A stretch of DNA of 64,000 nucleotides from Cercis canadensis (GCA_003255065.1 QAOA01004151.1:537769-601768), one strand, 5' to 3'. Shown: positions 48,405-61,637, numbered from the stretch's first letter. Notes: generated by a model not told the origin, from the sequence alone. Program-made: numbers and translations.

Positions 48405-49280
48405 GTTATTTTAATTCAATTGGCCTTGTAGAATGAGTCTGCATAAATAACAATAACCTTTGGTTTGTTGTTAAAATTACTTAAGAAAATAATGTTTTCA
48501 AGATCACAATTATTTTCTTATTAACTAGGAAGTATGAACATTGACATGGACCACAATACGACACAAAAATCTCCAAAAAGATATAATTTCATATATATAA
48601 ACAACAAATGTTTCTTCTCTTGTTAGATAATTTTTTTTTGGAAAAAAAGTTCAATTGTGTTGTTGGTAGGTCTAAACCAAATTAAAACTGCTTTTTTAAT
48701 CGGACATACAGAATGTGTTGTACTAGTATCCAAGGCATATCAACATCTTATGAGTTTTGGACACACATATACTTCATTAAAATGGACCATCCTTGCTTCC
48801 TAGCTTATTAATGAAGCTAACCAACCACCCCTTCTTTTTTTTTCTTTTTAAAGCATTGTCTCATGTACCAGTAGATAAATAACCTCATTGTTTGTTGTTT
48901 AAATATAAGTTTCAGTGTGGGGTTTAGTTCATTGTTAATAGCTGAGCACTATTCTTGAGAGTTACCTGTGTAGGTTTCTTTCCTGCTTTGTTCTTCCTAC
49001 TGAATAAAACTTCCTGATTCATCAAAAATAGATTTTTTGGTTGTTCAACATGACAATGCAATAATGATCATGAATTCAAGCCTGTGCGACTATCACTGCG
49101 TAAAACAGAAATCAATTCTATTCACAAAATGGTAAATCCAGAAGATATTCTTTTTTACAAAACATAAGGATACAGCAGAAACAAAAGAACTAAGACAAGT
49201 TCCAGGTCAAGATATATAACCATGTTGCTAGACAAGCAGTTAAAATTCAAGAGAACAACAATACACAAAAGTTGTTAAAC
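48405..49280. repeat. Dispersed repeat R, copy 2, and 3' flank of the SDE3-like gene
   Basis: 48405-48850 matches 40945-41400 and 61638-62040. The match to the third copy continues through 49280 and into the SDE3-like 3' end (62040-62642), so R and this flank were duplicated as one block. Confidence 0.7.
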
Positions 49281-49282
49281 AT

Positions 49283-50551
49283 TCAGTTGGGTAATGACAT
49301 TGGATTAAGTGTCATATATGGCTCCCTTTTGCTAAGCCTTTCAAAGTATGACAACCTCAATCCAAAATCCCCGCCAATGTTGGAGCGGATCCAACCTGAA
49401 TGGTTTCCTGATGCTCCAGTCACCACAACAGCTGTATTGCCATCAGCAAAATTAGTCAATGCCACTAGTGCTTCTGGTTCTGTGGCTGAAGAAGCATCCA
49501 ACAGAAAAATATGGCTAAAATGTCCACAAGTAATTCCAGCATTGTGCAGCCGAAAACTACTGATATAAGTGGATAAAATTACTCTAATTTCCTTGAGTTC
49601 CTTCAATGAAGGACAAGCAAAACACTCCCCTTTATGAAGGCATGATGGCAGGATGTCAATGGGAACCCCATCTAATTCTCTGAAGGCAGCATTGGCTCTG
49701 AACAGATCTGTCTCAGGAATGACCTTCTTTAAACTACTTGTCAGGATGTCACATGTGCTATTAATTGGTGCACAAACAAGAATCCTACAATGTTGAGATT
49801 TTTGATAAATATTGGATATTGTGTTTCGCACAAGTAATCCAGTGCTTGATAGTGTCTTTGAATAAGATCTGGGGTTCTCGCAAACCTTTTCGTCCGTTAC
49901 ACATAGTGGACCTTTTACAAGATATGGTGGAGATCCTTGAATTCCTGGAATTAGCTGTATTGTAATAGGATAATCCTTCTCAGGTTTATAATAGGCAGAA
50001 GGTAGATATGGTGGGACAAGGATGTGTCCTCGGGTGACATGGTCTGGAAAGAGGAAATTCTGAAACAAAGGCTCTGATGCAGCTGCAACTGCTTGGTGAG
50101 CTCTTTTCAAGCAGACCCTATTGAATGAGAAGCTGATGTCATAAAGGCAGGATGGACGATGCTTATGATAAAAGTCATTCCCAAATTCAACTAGAACTTC
50201 TGTGCTCTTCGTCACACGATGAATGATACCCTGTATAACATTGATTCAATAACATAAATATGTGAAATGCTTATGAATAAATAAGGGAGACCTAGATAGC
50301 TAATATTTTGTGATGTGCCAGTACTCCATCATTAAGGTTGCTCTCTTCTACTGGAATAATGAAAAAGAGAAGATGTTCATTTGATGCTTCTTATATCTTT
50401 TGGAAGATAAAATGGCATACCTTTTAATATGGATAGTCTGTTTAAGAGGGTGAAATGAGTAAAGAAACAGCTGCCAACCAAAAAACAGCTGAGTCTGAAT
50501 GTTAGACAAGAAGGCTGCTGTGTATAAAGTCTTAAGATTTATAATCTCACA

Positions 50552-50588
<37 letters not shown>

Positions 50589-53500
50589 ATTTTGGAGTTG
50601 TTTTTTTTCCTTATTGTAGAAAGCATATTCAGGGCTTATATTGTCACATTATTTAATGATTTGTATGCTTTTGGAGTTGGTTTAGTCTTCACTGAAATAT
50701 TTGGGAACCTTTAAATTTCAGGCTGAATCTATTACTTTCAAAGGGGCTTTAAAATTATTTCCTGTATAAGTAAACTTCTTTTCGTCGTCTCTCTATTAGA
50801 TTTTGTCCTGCTGAAGACTTAAACAGGTCAGTATACTTACTCAACTTTGACAGAAATTTGTAAGATGAAAACTGATAAAGCAGAATAAAAAGATGCCATC
50901 AATAGCTCTTGTTAAATCTTGTGAGTATTGAAGGTTGTTAGTTTCAGGTATATATAGTGAGAAAGTCAATGGTAATGGGAAGTTACTGTAGTTCAGTTTC
51001 CTCAGCCTTTAAGAATTCAACACTTCTTGACAATTTGATGGTAAGACTAGACTCTGTTCTTCAAAAAAAGAAAGGATGAAAAATAAAGAATAAGGAGATA
51101 TTAAGAGAGAATGTATCTCAAGTGATAAAATAGATGAAACAAAGAAATCGAATACACTTCAATTCGAAAGCTAAATAACACAATATCATCTATTGTATGA
51201 ATTCAGAAGCTAGGGAAAATTACCTGAAATGGCTCAACTTCACTGCCTGAAGGTTTTGCATACACCAAGTCCCTTGATAAAAGAAATGGGCGCCTCTCTC
51301 TTATAGAATCAATCTCAAACACAACAAAAGTTTTGTCTTCCTCAAAGACTTTTGCTTCCTTTAACTTCAAAATCACATTCTTCAATTCGAAATTGCTCCA
51401 TTTCTAAGCCAATTAGATCAAAGAAATTACTACAGACAAAAGTGAAAAAGCACATAACAGAATCTAGTTCCAAAGAAATTCTTGGACCTAGAAATATTTT
51501 GTAACGTTTATGTTGTTAGAAGACAAAAGTGTCAAGGAACTAACTGACACAAAGGCCCAAGATTGTTTTTTTCCCCCCCTCTTGAATGCCCAAGATTGGT
51601 TTTAGTTATATATTTTTACATGTCCATTCCCATGATATTCCTTTGGACTTGAAGAGGGATGTGATTTCATGTCAAAGAACCAACTATCCCAGACGATTAA
51701 ATTGTTAGGAGAAGGCCAAAAAATGGGTTTAAATTACATTTCAAACAAAAAGAATCAAGAATTTTCCATCTGTAACATTTGGAAGGCCTCAATCTACAGC
51801 GCCAAAATTTTGCAAATGCACTAAAACCTTCTAGACAATCCACAGATTATTTCTAACAATGCAATTTGACTATTCTAAAAGTTTTTACAAACCAAACAGA
51901 CTTAGATTGCATTTTGATAGTTTCAACTGCATGTGCTTGATCTCCTACAAGTAGTTCACAAAAGGACATTGGCAACAAATTAGAAAACATCATGCTATAA
52001 TTCATAAGGTCATTATCTTACTACCATGAACATATTCATCAACAATAGATAATAGCTGTAGTGGTTAAATGTAATACACTCACAATTTCTTCTTCTCTTC
52101 AATTAAAGAATGCTAAATTATGATTTCAATTGAAAATTAAATTCTAGCTTAGCATAACAAAGGAGAGTATTGTACACCATATTGTAATGCCTGCATCTCA
52201 TCTTAAGCATGTCATACTAGACGAAACTCCCAAAAGAGGCTTCTCTTCTAAGCAATATCCCTGTTTCTGAAAAAACTTAGAAGCTTAATCATCAGTTCAG
52301 TTCATAAGGAACTAAAGATCCCTTCCTTATGCTACAATGTGAGTTATCTCAAGCACTTCTTTTTTCAGGGAAATTCTTTTTCATCTCCTAAAAGTGGTTT
52401 GCAGTAAGACATCAAGCCTCAAGCTGTATCCTGTAAGCTTCTGGCTCAGGCTTCTTTGTACCATTTTCCTAATTTAAGTTCAAATAAGCCTGCCAGTATT
52501 ACTTGAATTCTTCATCATAAGATTATAAGACAACAAGAGAACAAAGTGAAAGAAGAATTAGAAAGGGGGAAAAATAAATATGGTTATCCTCTCCCACCCA
52601 TAGTTATCAATTCAAGTTTAATGAAGAATAAAACTAGTAAGTAAGTACAGTCTGAAACCACAAGACATGTTTTTCTTTCTCATGTCAGATTATTTTAGTT
52701 AGCTAACAACCCAGCTTAATTCTACTTTAACTAAAATACTATCTGATTGCCTTTAAAGCTGCTTAATTTCCATCTTCTCTTTTTTTTCCCATGATCTTTC
52801 TCCAAGTGAAAAGCAACCAAGGGGGTTATGTAAAGGATCCACTCATATAACTTATATCCACTATCATTAGAATAAAAATAAAGCTTCAGTCATTGAAATT
52901 TATATAGATACAACTTGGTAACAAGATTAGCGGACTGAATTTTTTTAATAGGAAATATTATGCCATTTACACAAGGGATAAGGTCATTTCAGAAACAAAT
53001 GGATACCATTTAGTATTACCTCTAAGTAGAAGTCCTCGGCATAGAGGAGGGCAGCAAAGTAATCCTTGTAAGTCAAGGGAGATAAAGGTTGCTTCAGAAC
53101 TTGAGGTACAATGTCTTTCTTTATCAAAGATTTGATCTCACTGGGTATAGCATATATTAATGATGACTCAACCTGCACATAATTTGTCTTGTTCTCTGTC
53201 TTGGTTGAGTTTGATGAAGCCTGGCGTAGTACTGACTTGGAGGTTGGAAGTTCAGCAGCAGAAAATGGTGAAGATGGTATGGAAAAAGATGCTTTGGTTG
53301 TTATGGATGACAAAGGAGGTTTCTTTGCAGTGGAAGATGGTGTAGAAGAAGATTGTGTGGCTTTTCTGGATGGCAAAGGTGTTTTCTCTGAACTTGAAGA
53401 CTGAGGAGTAGAAGATGAAGTTAATTTTGGTGAGGATTCTAATAGCTTAGAGGGAGGAAGTGATTTAATTGGTGATTGAGGCAGTCCAGAAGAAGATTCT

Positions 53501-53856
53501 ATGGCTTTTGAGGATGGCAAAGGTGTATTCTCTGAAATTGAAGGGGGTTTGCTTGGAAACTGAGATGTAGAAGCTGGATGTATATATGATTTAGATGAAG
53601 ATGTTGGTGGGTGAGATGATGAAGATGATGTAGAAGAAAAATAGTGAGTTCTCTGAGAAAAGATAGATTTTTCATAACCATCAGATGGAAAGGGACTAAA
53701 ATTTCTTGAATTTTGATCATCTTCACAACTCCTTCCCAATGATCTTTTTAAACTTGAGAAGAGGGGTGTCAAGATATCATCATCACTGTCGCTATCATGA
53801 TGATTTTCTTCTTCACAACATAAAATGCATCGCAATATGTTAAGAAACAAAGACAT
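49283..53856 (-). CDS. SDE3/MOV10-type RNA helicase-like protein, degenerate, one RecA domain
   Basis: Three exons join in phase on the minus strand: 53020-53856, 51224-51403 and 49283-50230, giving 654 residues. SDE3 is an SF1 RNA helicase of the plant RNA-silencing pathway. Residues 1-230 are a Ser/Pro-rich N-terminus starting MSLFLNILRCILCCEEE and very unlike true SDE3. From about 245 the SDE3 pattern appears: YKDYFAALLYAEDFYLE, FEIDSIRERRPFLLSRDLVY, YDISFSFNRVCLKRAHQA. Where SDE3 has GPPGTGKT this protein has KGPLCVTDE, so the Walker A lysine is lost. Motif II DEAG is replaced by LLDASSATEPEAL. It stops after SYFERLSKREPYMTLNPM, before the NYRSHP block, so the second RecA domain is missing. 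An ATG 54 bases upstream (53910) is also in frame; I chose the inner one because it gives the LRCILCCEEE N-terminus. ATPase activity is not expected. It could be an RNA-binding or regulatory relative, or a decaying gene. Confidence 0.8.
50549..50586. repeat. (CA)n microsatellite in SDE3-like intron 2
   Basis: A CA dinucleotide run of about 18 units with one CC interruption at its start. It lies in the intron between exons 2 and 3. Confidence 0.9.
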
Positions 53857-56341
53857 TATTATGACCTTTTCCCCAATCAAACAAGACAAACAGAAAGGAG
53901 TGAGCTTCACTGTGAACCTAAAAGATTAGATGCTGCAAATGCAAATGGAAGGTGCATTCTCCTTTAAGTGTTAACCCATAAGAAGCAAAAGGGTTGCTGG
54001 GTTGGGATGGGAGAGAACGAAACATACCTGTGTATTGACTTGCTTCAAGAATCAAGAGTAAAGTAAAGACTTACCAATTAAGAATGGCTTCAGAATGACA
54101 AAGGGACCCGCGCAACTATGAAGTGGCGACATGCCATTGCCAGCAGACGGGGAGCTGAGACGGTCAACTGCAGGCCTATGACCTTGTTCCGATTTTGGAC
54201 TAATTTTTAATTTGGATTTTCATTTTTTTTTTAATTGAACTTATTTGAATTTTCTTTGGGTTGGATAATGTTTTTAGTTCACTTCTAAATTATTATTTTT
54301 TTTGAGTTTATTATTTTTAAGTGTTTGATATTAGAGAATTAGATAATTTAATTTTAAAATATGAGAACTTTTAGTTCAGTGTTTTTTATTCAATATAAAA
54401 TGACTAAGTTTTTTATTCAATATAAAATGACTAAAATACTTCTTAATGTTATGTAATTATTCTAGTAATGTATAGTTATTATTTAGTGCTAAGTAATTAT
54501 TTTATTTAATTATGTAATTATTTTTAATGTTAAATGATTATTCTCTTCACATATTATCATATTTAAAAATAAAAGCATATAAAAAATAGAAATAAATTTA
54601 ACACATGACAAAATAATTATCATAATATCTCTTGCAATTCTTCTTATAATTTATTATTTTCAAGTTAACTTCGTACTTGGTCCAAAAGTATATGTTATTT
54701 TTGTTGAGAATTCAAATATTGAGGCCAACATAGCACTACTCCCAATTTGAAAATGGAGTAGGATAACATCACCCAAAAGTATTTAAGTTGAGAAATTTTA
54801 CTTTTATTGATATGGAGTTGTTGACAACTAGTAGTTTTTTGTTATTTGAAGTATAAGAAGATTAATTTAATATATAATAGACAATTTATAGTTTACATTA
54901 ATATGTAATAACTTATCATTTATCACACAAAAGTATTTAGTAAAATAAAATGAGAGTTATTAGCTCAGTGAAACTGCCTCCATCCTTAAGATTGTCCCTC
55001 ACCCTCTATCTCATGTTTGAATCTTAAAATATTAGTTTTAGCCAAATGAGCAACTATCTCATGTAAAAACAAAAGAAGAAGAAAAACTAACTTAAAATAA
55101 ATGTTTTCCTAATTATTTATAGTCAAAAATATGTGACTAATCATGTTTAATTAGTCTACTATATACGGAGAATAGATTGATACATATTATATTCAAATGA
55201 TTTGTGAGTTTAGTGGTACATTTTTTAATTATAGAAATTAAAAGATTTGATATTATATGTTATATTCTCGTTATGTATTCTCATTCTTTTTTAACGTATT
55301 TCTGTGTAACAAAAAAAAAAGATTGATACATATTAATTATAAAAAGTTAAGTAAAAACAATTTAATAGAATATATAGGTAGATATCTCTAAGAGGATACG
55401 TCAATAATTGTATATTTGATATTCTGTCATAAGAGTCTCAAGTTAAAATTTTATTGAGAATGAGTGAGATAAAATTTTGAATGAGAAATAAACTATTCTA
55501 GTAGCCTTCATTTAAAAAAAGTAAAAAGACAAGGTCTAGCTTTTTCACCGCCCTTAGGTGTGGGCTTTTTTTGCTAAGTCCGACCCTTTTCTTATTTCTC
55601 CTCTTCTCCTTCTTGTGAGGTTTTCGTCTCCTTCTCTTGTTCATTTTCTTGTGCTTCACTTTGAGGCTACTACTGCCACTTTGTGTGGCGATAGCCCTAT
55701 TTGTTTGTTTTACTCAATTGCTTGTGTTTTTTAGGTATTTTGATTTGTCATTTCATTAAATTGTTCAATTTTTGTTTTACACATTTTTCTTGTTTAAAGG
55801 TATATCTAATGTTTTAAGAGGTTAATCTGTCAAATTGAACATCTATTTTAGATATATCTCAAAATTTTCATGTCATATTTCATGTGTTATGTAAAAATAA
55901 TATTTTAGATAAATCAAGCGTTTAACATCGTTGCAACATATTTGATATTTTCTCTGTCATTAAAGATGTTTTGTCATTGGCTTCTGTTTTGCCAAGACCT
56001 AAGGTCATACCTTTATTTGCTTTTTAGTACATAGAGAAAAATGTAAAAACTTATTTTAGGGTATTAGCTTTTTGAATTTTAAAAAATATTATATTAAAAA
56101 TTTTATATGGTGTGATTTGTTATTGTATAAGAAGTTACATTTCTAATAAAAAATAAAAATGTAAACAATTGAGGAAAAGTAAATCCCTTTAAACTCTTTG
56201 CTTCTTATGTTTCTCTTTTCGTCTTTTTTATTTTTTTTATTTCACAATTTTCACAATTGGGACTGAGAATGGCATGAGTTCCGTCAGCTTAGTTCTGTAA
56301 ATTTTCCCTCACTTTCTCGCCACTCAAACACGAGGACGGAG
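53857..56341. other. 5' flank of the SDE3-like gene, then AT-rich intergenic DNA
   Basis: 53857-54200 is the leader and promoter side of the SDE3-like gene; most of it is repeated at 58600-58790. The remainder is AT-rich with no gene, apart from a pyrimidine-rich stretch near 55560-55660. Confidence 0.5.
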
Positions 56342-56743
56342 ATGGTGATGGGTTTTGGAAAAAGAGAGAGGGTAAAGGACCAGAAAGTTGGTGTGTTTGG
56401 GGCACTGGCGGTGATTTTCAGTGGCGACGATGTCGAAGAGAAGCGATTCCGGTGGGTTATGTCGGTTTTGAAAGCGGTTCTGAAATTGTACATGCAGCAC
56501 ACAATCTCGTAGCCGGCGTTGATCATGGTGGTGGGGGCAGAGAAGCAAAAGATTCTAATCCCAGAACCGTTTTATCACTGCAAAGAACTTGTCCAGATCG
56601 CGTGCTAAAGGAATGATGAGGAAGATAATAAGAATAGTTCTTTAGTAATGGGAACCGATGGAGATGTCTTCATAGTCTCCCAAGGTAAATTTCTTGTGTT
56701 CTCAAGATTGAATTTATTATTCCGGTTGTTCTTTACATGTTTG

Positions 56744-56781
<38 letters not shown>

Positions 56782-58075
56782 TTTGATATGTTTTAGAAAA
56801 ATAAAATAGAGAAATAGTGTCTGAGTATGGCTTTACTTGGAAAATAATGGGATATTAGATCTTATCCGTAGATTAAGCAGTGTGAACTATTCAAATTTAG
56901 CAGTTAGAATTGGAAATCACATATGTTCTGCTCTTATCAATAACTTTATTTCAAATTTCCATCACCTTCGTCTGTGAACTGTCAAATTTGGCACAAGAAA
57001 AGTTTCTGTATATTTGCATTCTCTAAGAGAGTTATAGACATCACCTTCTTTTGAAGAGGAACAATTTGGACGAGTTTCAACTGCAGATGAGACTTGCTTA
57101 TTTGCTCTTTGCTACACAAAAGAGCCTTCACATTCTCTCTAGTAAAGTATCACCTAATGCACAAACACACACTCTTGTTTAAATAGTTATCCTTGATGGA
57201 ACAAACATGACTAATACTTTTCTGCATGGCTTTCACTTATGGATAAGCAGACAGATAATATGATGTGAATATTGCCTGAGTTTAGATATAGCAGGTTGTC
57301 CATTTAATGATACTTTTATGTATGTATTTCTTCTATGTAATTTTTCAATGACTTAAGTGAGCTTTTCAGTTGTTCATTTGACATAATAATTGTCTCTGCA
57401 GGGAGAAATTAATAGTTTTAAGTAAGAGCTACTATTCCTGTCTATGCTACTGCTGATTGTCCTTAGTAAACATATTCCAAGTATCAAATTCTTGTCATTT
57501 GTTCAAGTCATATTTTTAACTGACTGTTGGCACAAATCTTAACAGGCTTAATCCACAAGTTACGAGCGCACTCATGCTCCTCCAAGCTCTTTTAACTTTA
57601 GTTTCAATCCAATCTAGTAATAGCAACACAAAAGTCTAGTGCTTAGGGTGGTGAAGTACAATTTCACGTATTTGCCTTGGCAATAAGACAATTGAAGTGA
57701 ACAATTTTACAGAATAATTTAGGTAAAACCATTGCATCTCTTGTTCTGTAACTGTTTTATTCTGTGGCACAATGTCAGTACGCTTGCTTCATGGTTTCAG
57801 CATCTTGAATTTATAGGAATAGAGGGAACCTGTTCCCCTCTCTGCTAGCTCTTCTTATTCTAGCAGGAAACAAGTTCTGAGATCTGCAAAACATGTTGAG
57901 GCTATGTGCTGTTCTGAGAAAGCACAAGAGTATACAAGGGTGAAACTGGACCATATTCAAGCACAGGTAACCAATTTATTCAATATTCTTTACTGCTATA
58001 GTTTGATGTTGCTTGTACGTTTACTCTTAGAATTTCTTTCTGCAGCTGGAATATGAAGAGCTTCTCAATTCCTAA
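56342..58075 (+). pseudogene. Unidentified gene fragment(s), exon-like blocks
   Basis: 56342-56512 is a short open frame MVMGFGKRERVKDQ... ending in TAG, in a GC-richer patch. 56640-56685 ends at a good donor (CCCAAG|GTAAAT). 57867-57966 starts after TAGCAG, ends at CAG|GTAACC and reads EKAQEYTRVKLDHIQAQ; 58046-58075 starts after CTGCAG, follows in phase with LEYEELLNS and a stop. The last two look like the final exons of a coiled-coil protein. I do not recognise the family and cannot show that all blocks belong to one gene. The stretch 56570-57030 is repeated at about 59765-60150. Confidence 0.4.
56745..56775. repeat. (TA)n microsatellite
   Basis: About 15 TA units inside the unidentified gene fragment. 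Confidence 0.85.
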
Positions 58076-58297
58076 ATTCTGATACTGATATGAAAGTGAG
58101 GACAGAGGTTTTAAATTTAGATAAAGGCCCCAAGGTTCTATTTTCATCACTTTTGCTCCATTCCTCCCATTTTCACCCCTACCAAGCACACTCTAAATTT
58201 TAAGATTGATCCGTTAAATAGATAGCTTTATGATTAAACATGCAGATTATAGGCTTTTTTCATTTCCCCCTCCCCCTTCTCCATTGAAGAGGAATTC

Positions 58298-58790
58298 CTA
58301 TCCTTGCAAGACTTTTGATTGCTTGTGTTTCTTTGGAAATTTTAAACCGTCTAATGAAGATGGATCCATCACAATCATTTCATGCAAAGACATTGGAGAA
58401 TTAATTTCCATGTTCTCTTTCCAAGAGGAGCTACCATCTGGTGGGTGAGTTGATGAAGATGACGTAGAAGAAAAATAATTTGTTTTCTGAGAAAAGGTAG
58501 ATTTATAAAAACTTGTGAAGAGGGGTTTCAAGATATCGTCATCGATGTTGCTATCATGATGATTTTCTTCTTCACAACATAAAATGCATTACAATATGTT
58601 AAGAAACAAAGACATTATTGTGACCTTTTCTCCAATCAAACGAAGAAGACAAACAGAAAGGAGTGAGCTTCACTGTGAACCTAAAAGATTAGATGCTGCA
58701 AATGAAAAGGTGCATGCTCTTTTAAGTCTTAACCCGTAAGAAGCAAAAAGGTTGGGATGGGAAAGAACGAAACATACCTGGGTGTTGATG
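58298..58790 (-). pseudogene. 5' end fragment of a second SDE3-like gene
   Basis: 58430-58790 is closely similar to 53610-54030: Ser-rich coding sequence (SQKTNYFSSTSSSS), the region of the start codon and the leader. The LRCILCCEEE equivalent is damaged because the spacing of the frame is changed. Nothing of the downstream exons follows to the left, so only the 5' end was kept. Confidence 0.75.
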
Positions 58791-59764
58791 AAGGCATACC
58801 TCCAAAAAAGGACTTCCCATAGTGAGCTAATAATCTATGAGCTACACCATTAGCAAGTCTGGATACATGTTATTTTAAGTGCTTGATGTTGGAGAAAAAA
58901 ATTTAATTATAAATATGAGGACTTTTAGTTTGGTGTCTTTCATACTATATAAAATGACCGAAATATATCCTTGTGATATGTGGTTATTATTTTAACATAT
59001 GTGGTTATATGCTATAAAGCTATTATGCTCACATATTATCACATTCAAAAATAAATAGAATAACTGAATATATAAACAAAATAATTATATAGCACTCAAG
59101 GGTATTTTAATCATTTTATATGATAGAAAAGGCATCAAACTGAAAGTCTCTATTATTTTAATCTGAATTGTCTTTTCCTTCAACATCAAATTAAAACCTA
59201 AGAATAATAAGCTCTCTTTTTTTAATATTTATATATATGATATAAGATGAAGAATCTTTAATTAAATTTATAATTAGCTACCTTTAATTTTTTTTTTTTA
59301 ATATGAACAAGATTTTTGATACCTTTATACTAAATGTGCTTACACCATTTTGAAAGATGGTAGAGCGAATTACTTTTTCTAAAAAATAAATGTGCTTGTA
59401 TAAAAGTTTGGATTTTCTAACTTGAACACCCTTATGAAAAGGCTAAGAGCCTAAGACTGTGGTACCTATTAAGCATCAATGGACTTTATACATTGATCAG
59501 TGGTCATTCTATATTTATCAATGGTCCTCAGTAAAAAAAAAATTATGTAAATTTATGATGTGAAAACTCTAAAAAGAAAGAAGAAGGCAAGAAGGGTACA
59601 CGATAGTTTGTTTTTGGTTTTTTATTTTGGTAAAAAAGGGTATGTGCTAGTCGTTCAAGATCAATGTTGAAAAAGAAAAGACATACAAGGGAATTTGAAA
59701 AGACTTAAATCCCAAACCCAAAGTCGAAAAGGGTGTTGATTTTTACCACGGCTAAGAAAATGGT
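58791..59764. other. AT-rich intergenic DNA
   Basis: No gene seen. Its left part is loosely like 54290-54600, the DNA upstream of the intact SDE3-like gene, so it belongs to the same duplication. Confidence 0.4.
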
Positions 59765-60150
59765 CATGACGAACTTGTCCATATCACGTGCTAAAGGAAT
59801 GATGTGGAAGATAATAAGAATAGTTCTTTAGTAGTGGGAAGTAATGGAGATGTCTTCATATTTCATAGTCTCCCAAGGTATATTGTGTTCTTAAGATTGA
59901 ATCCTACAGTGTCTCACTCGGCTGACTTAAACCGCAGTTGAAGATCATTTCTACTTACTTGCAAAATCATGGGATATTACAATCTTTTTCGTAAATTAAG
60001 TGGTGTGAACCATTCAAATTTAACAGTTAAAATTAAAAATTACATGTGTTTTGCTCTTATCAGTAATTTCATTTCAAATTACCATCACCTTCTGTCAATT
60101 TTGGCACAGGAAAAGTTTCTATATATTTACATTCTCTAAGAGAGTTTCTA
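59765..60150 (+). repeat. Duplicate of the unidentified gene fragment 56570-57030
   Basis: Shared blocks include CACGTGCTAAAGGAATGATG / CGCGTGCTAAAGGAATGATG, AGATAATAAGAATAGTTCTT and TTTACATTCTCTAAGAGAG. It is diverged and lacks the open frame at 56342, so it is non-coding. Confidence 0.65.
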
Positions 60151-60169
60151 TGCAAGTATTGGTCAACTA

Positions 60170-60660
60170 AATGTAGCTTTAAACTATACTAGCTAGCATT
60201 AAGCTTTCTGGTAGAATATCAGTAGATAATACTTATAGCTTGTCAGTTTACTTTCATTTACATTGATTAATTCAGTTGCGAGGACATGGCCGTAAAAATT
60301 TTGTTATTTGTTGGTTTCACATACAATTCTTTGGTCAATTAATTAGAACCTAAGAGGTCTAGCAGGAACAAGTGTATTCTTCCTTGTTCTATTACTATAT
60401 ATGTTTGACATTACCGCATTGCTTGAGTAACTAATTCTATATTGTGGTAACAAGAGACAAATTGGCTTGCTTAAACCAACATGATATTACGTGTGCATAG
60501 ATCATTAGAACTCATAATTAATGTTATAATTATAAACAGACTAACCTTGATATGCATTTTTGCACAAGTCCCATTCATATACAACAACAAAATCAATGCA
60601 AAGGACTGTTATTGTGTCTAAATTTTGAACTATGAAGAGCAGCAAAACTTGCCACCGGTG
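60170..60660. repeat. Duplicate of the 3' flank of LRR receptor kinase 1
   Basis: Similar throughout to 36220-36700, for example TCACATACAATTCTTTGGTC and GAGGTCTAGCAGGAACAAG. Same orientation relative to its kinase fragment. Confidence 0.7.
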
Positions 60661-60693
60661 GATTATTGAGATAGCTTGTTAATTAGCGACACC

Positions 60694-61229
60694 TTATCTC
60701 TCTCCACTGAGAAGCTTTTCCTTAACAGCTATGAGCTGAGCTGTTGCGTCCTCCATACTCATCTGTTCACTTGGCAATTCATTAGAGCAAGCTAATCCTA
60801 CTTCAAATATTGAAATCAAGCATTCCTTGACTTGACAGTTCCTCTGATTATAGGGATCCTGAAGAAGAATCGGATCCAAAAAAATTTCTATTAGCATTGG
60901 CAAACTTGCCTTTGCATAGGTATAAAGATTCATGCCATCTTTAAACAATTCATCTGTTGGTTTCTTCCCTGTGAACATCTCAAGCAAGAGAATGCCATAG
61001 CTATACACATCTCTTGATGTTGACACTTCATTTCCCATACCATACTCTGCAAAGAAAGTGTATTAGCAGCATAAATTAAGGTGAAGTTGTCTATGATCTT
61101 GTGAAATGAAATTAGAAATTGTAAAGACTTGGAGCAATGTAACCTATAGTCCCTCTTACTCCAATTGTGCTTGACGGAGGGGTAGAATAGTTCTGAGTGG
61201 CTTCTCGGAAGAATTTTGCCAATCTAAAG
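60694..61229 (-). pseudogene. LRR receptor-like kinase 3, 3' end only, fused to a MITE
   Basis: The minus strand begins inside the kinase activation segment (LAKFFREATQNYS, then SSTIGVRGTIGYIAP) and, after the conserved intron, continues YGMGNEVSTSRDVYSYGIL, EMFTGKKPTDELFKDGMNL and ends IAVKEKLLSGER with a stop at 60694. This C-terminal part is better kept than in kinases 1 and 2. Everything upstream of DFG is missing: the coding sequence runs into a Tourist-like MITE whose outer end is also missing. Truncated, so not a functional kinase. Confidence 0.85.
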
Positions 61230-61637
61230 CTCTCCTCTCCCTTGTTTGAAAGATTTATCTTCAAAAATGATAGGAGATCGGTAGGTAAGATGCAACCCTC
61301 ACACTCCTTTTTTGATCCATTTTTGTGTTCCTCCAAATTGGGGGTTTGGAGAGAAAATATGTTAAAATGACTATTATACCCCTTTATTTTAAAAAAAAAT
61401 TCATCACCCATATCCTACACAAATAAGTGTATTATATTATTTAATTTTATATTAAAGCTATCTATTTTAATAATAAATGGTAAACTAATAAAAATATTTT
61501 ACAATAGGACTTTTTCTTTCCTTTCATCTCATTTTGCTCATTTTAATCATCTAAACAAAGGAAAGGAAAACTTCTCCATTTTCCTCTCTTTCCTCTCCTT
61601 TTTTTTTTTCCCTCAATTCAAACTCTCAAACAGAGCC
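61230..61637. mobile_element. Tourist-like MITE, truncated at its left end, at a rearrangement joint
   Basis: The right end AACTCTCAAACAGAGCC is complete and followed by TTA, which fits the target. The interior matches 29018-29492. The left terminal repeat is missing and replaced by kinase coding sequence. To the right lies repeat R with the MITE inserted at the TTAAGAAAA site that is intact near 48480. Confidence 0.8.

Noticed and set aside
50549-50586. Possible CRISPR or tandem array at the CA run
   Set aside because: Plain dinucleotide microsatellite; this is a plant nuclear genome.
52984-53019. Extension of SDE3-like exon 1 to the in-frame stop (VILNGIHLFLK)
   Set aside because: A GTAATA donor follows FYLE and exon 2 resumes the family sequence in phase, so the extension is intron.
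61112-61411. 99-residue minus-strand frame joining MITE and kinase sequence
   Set aside because: Chance frame across the MITE-kinase joint; the first two thirds are MITE DNA.
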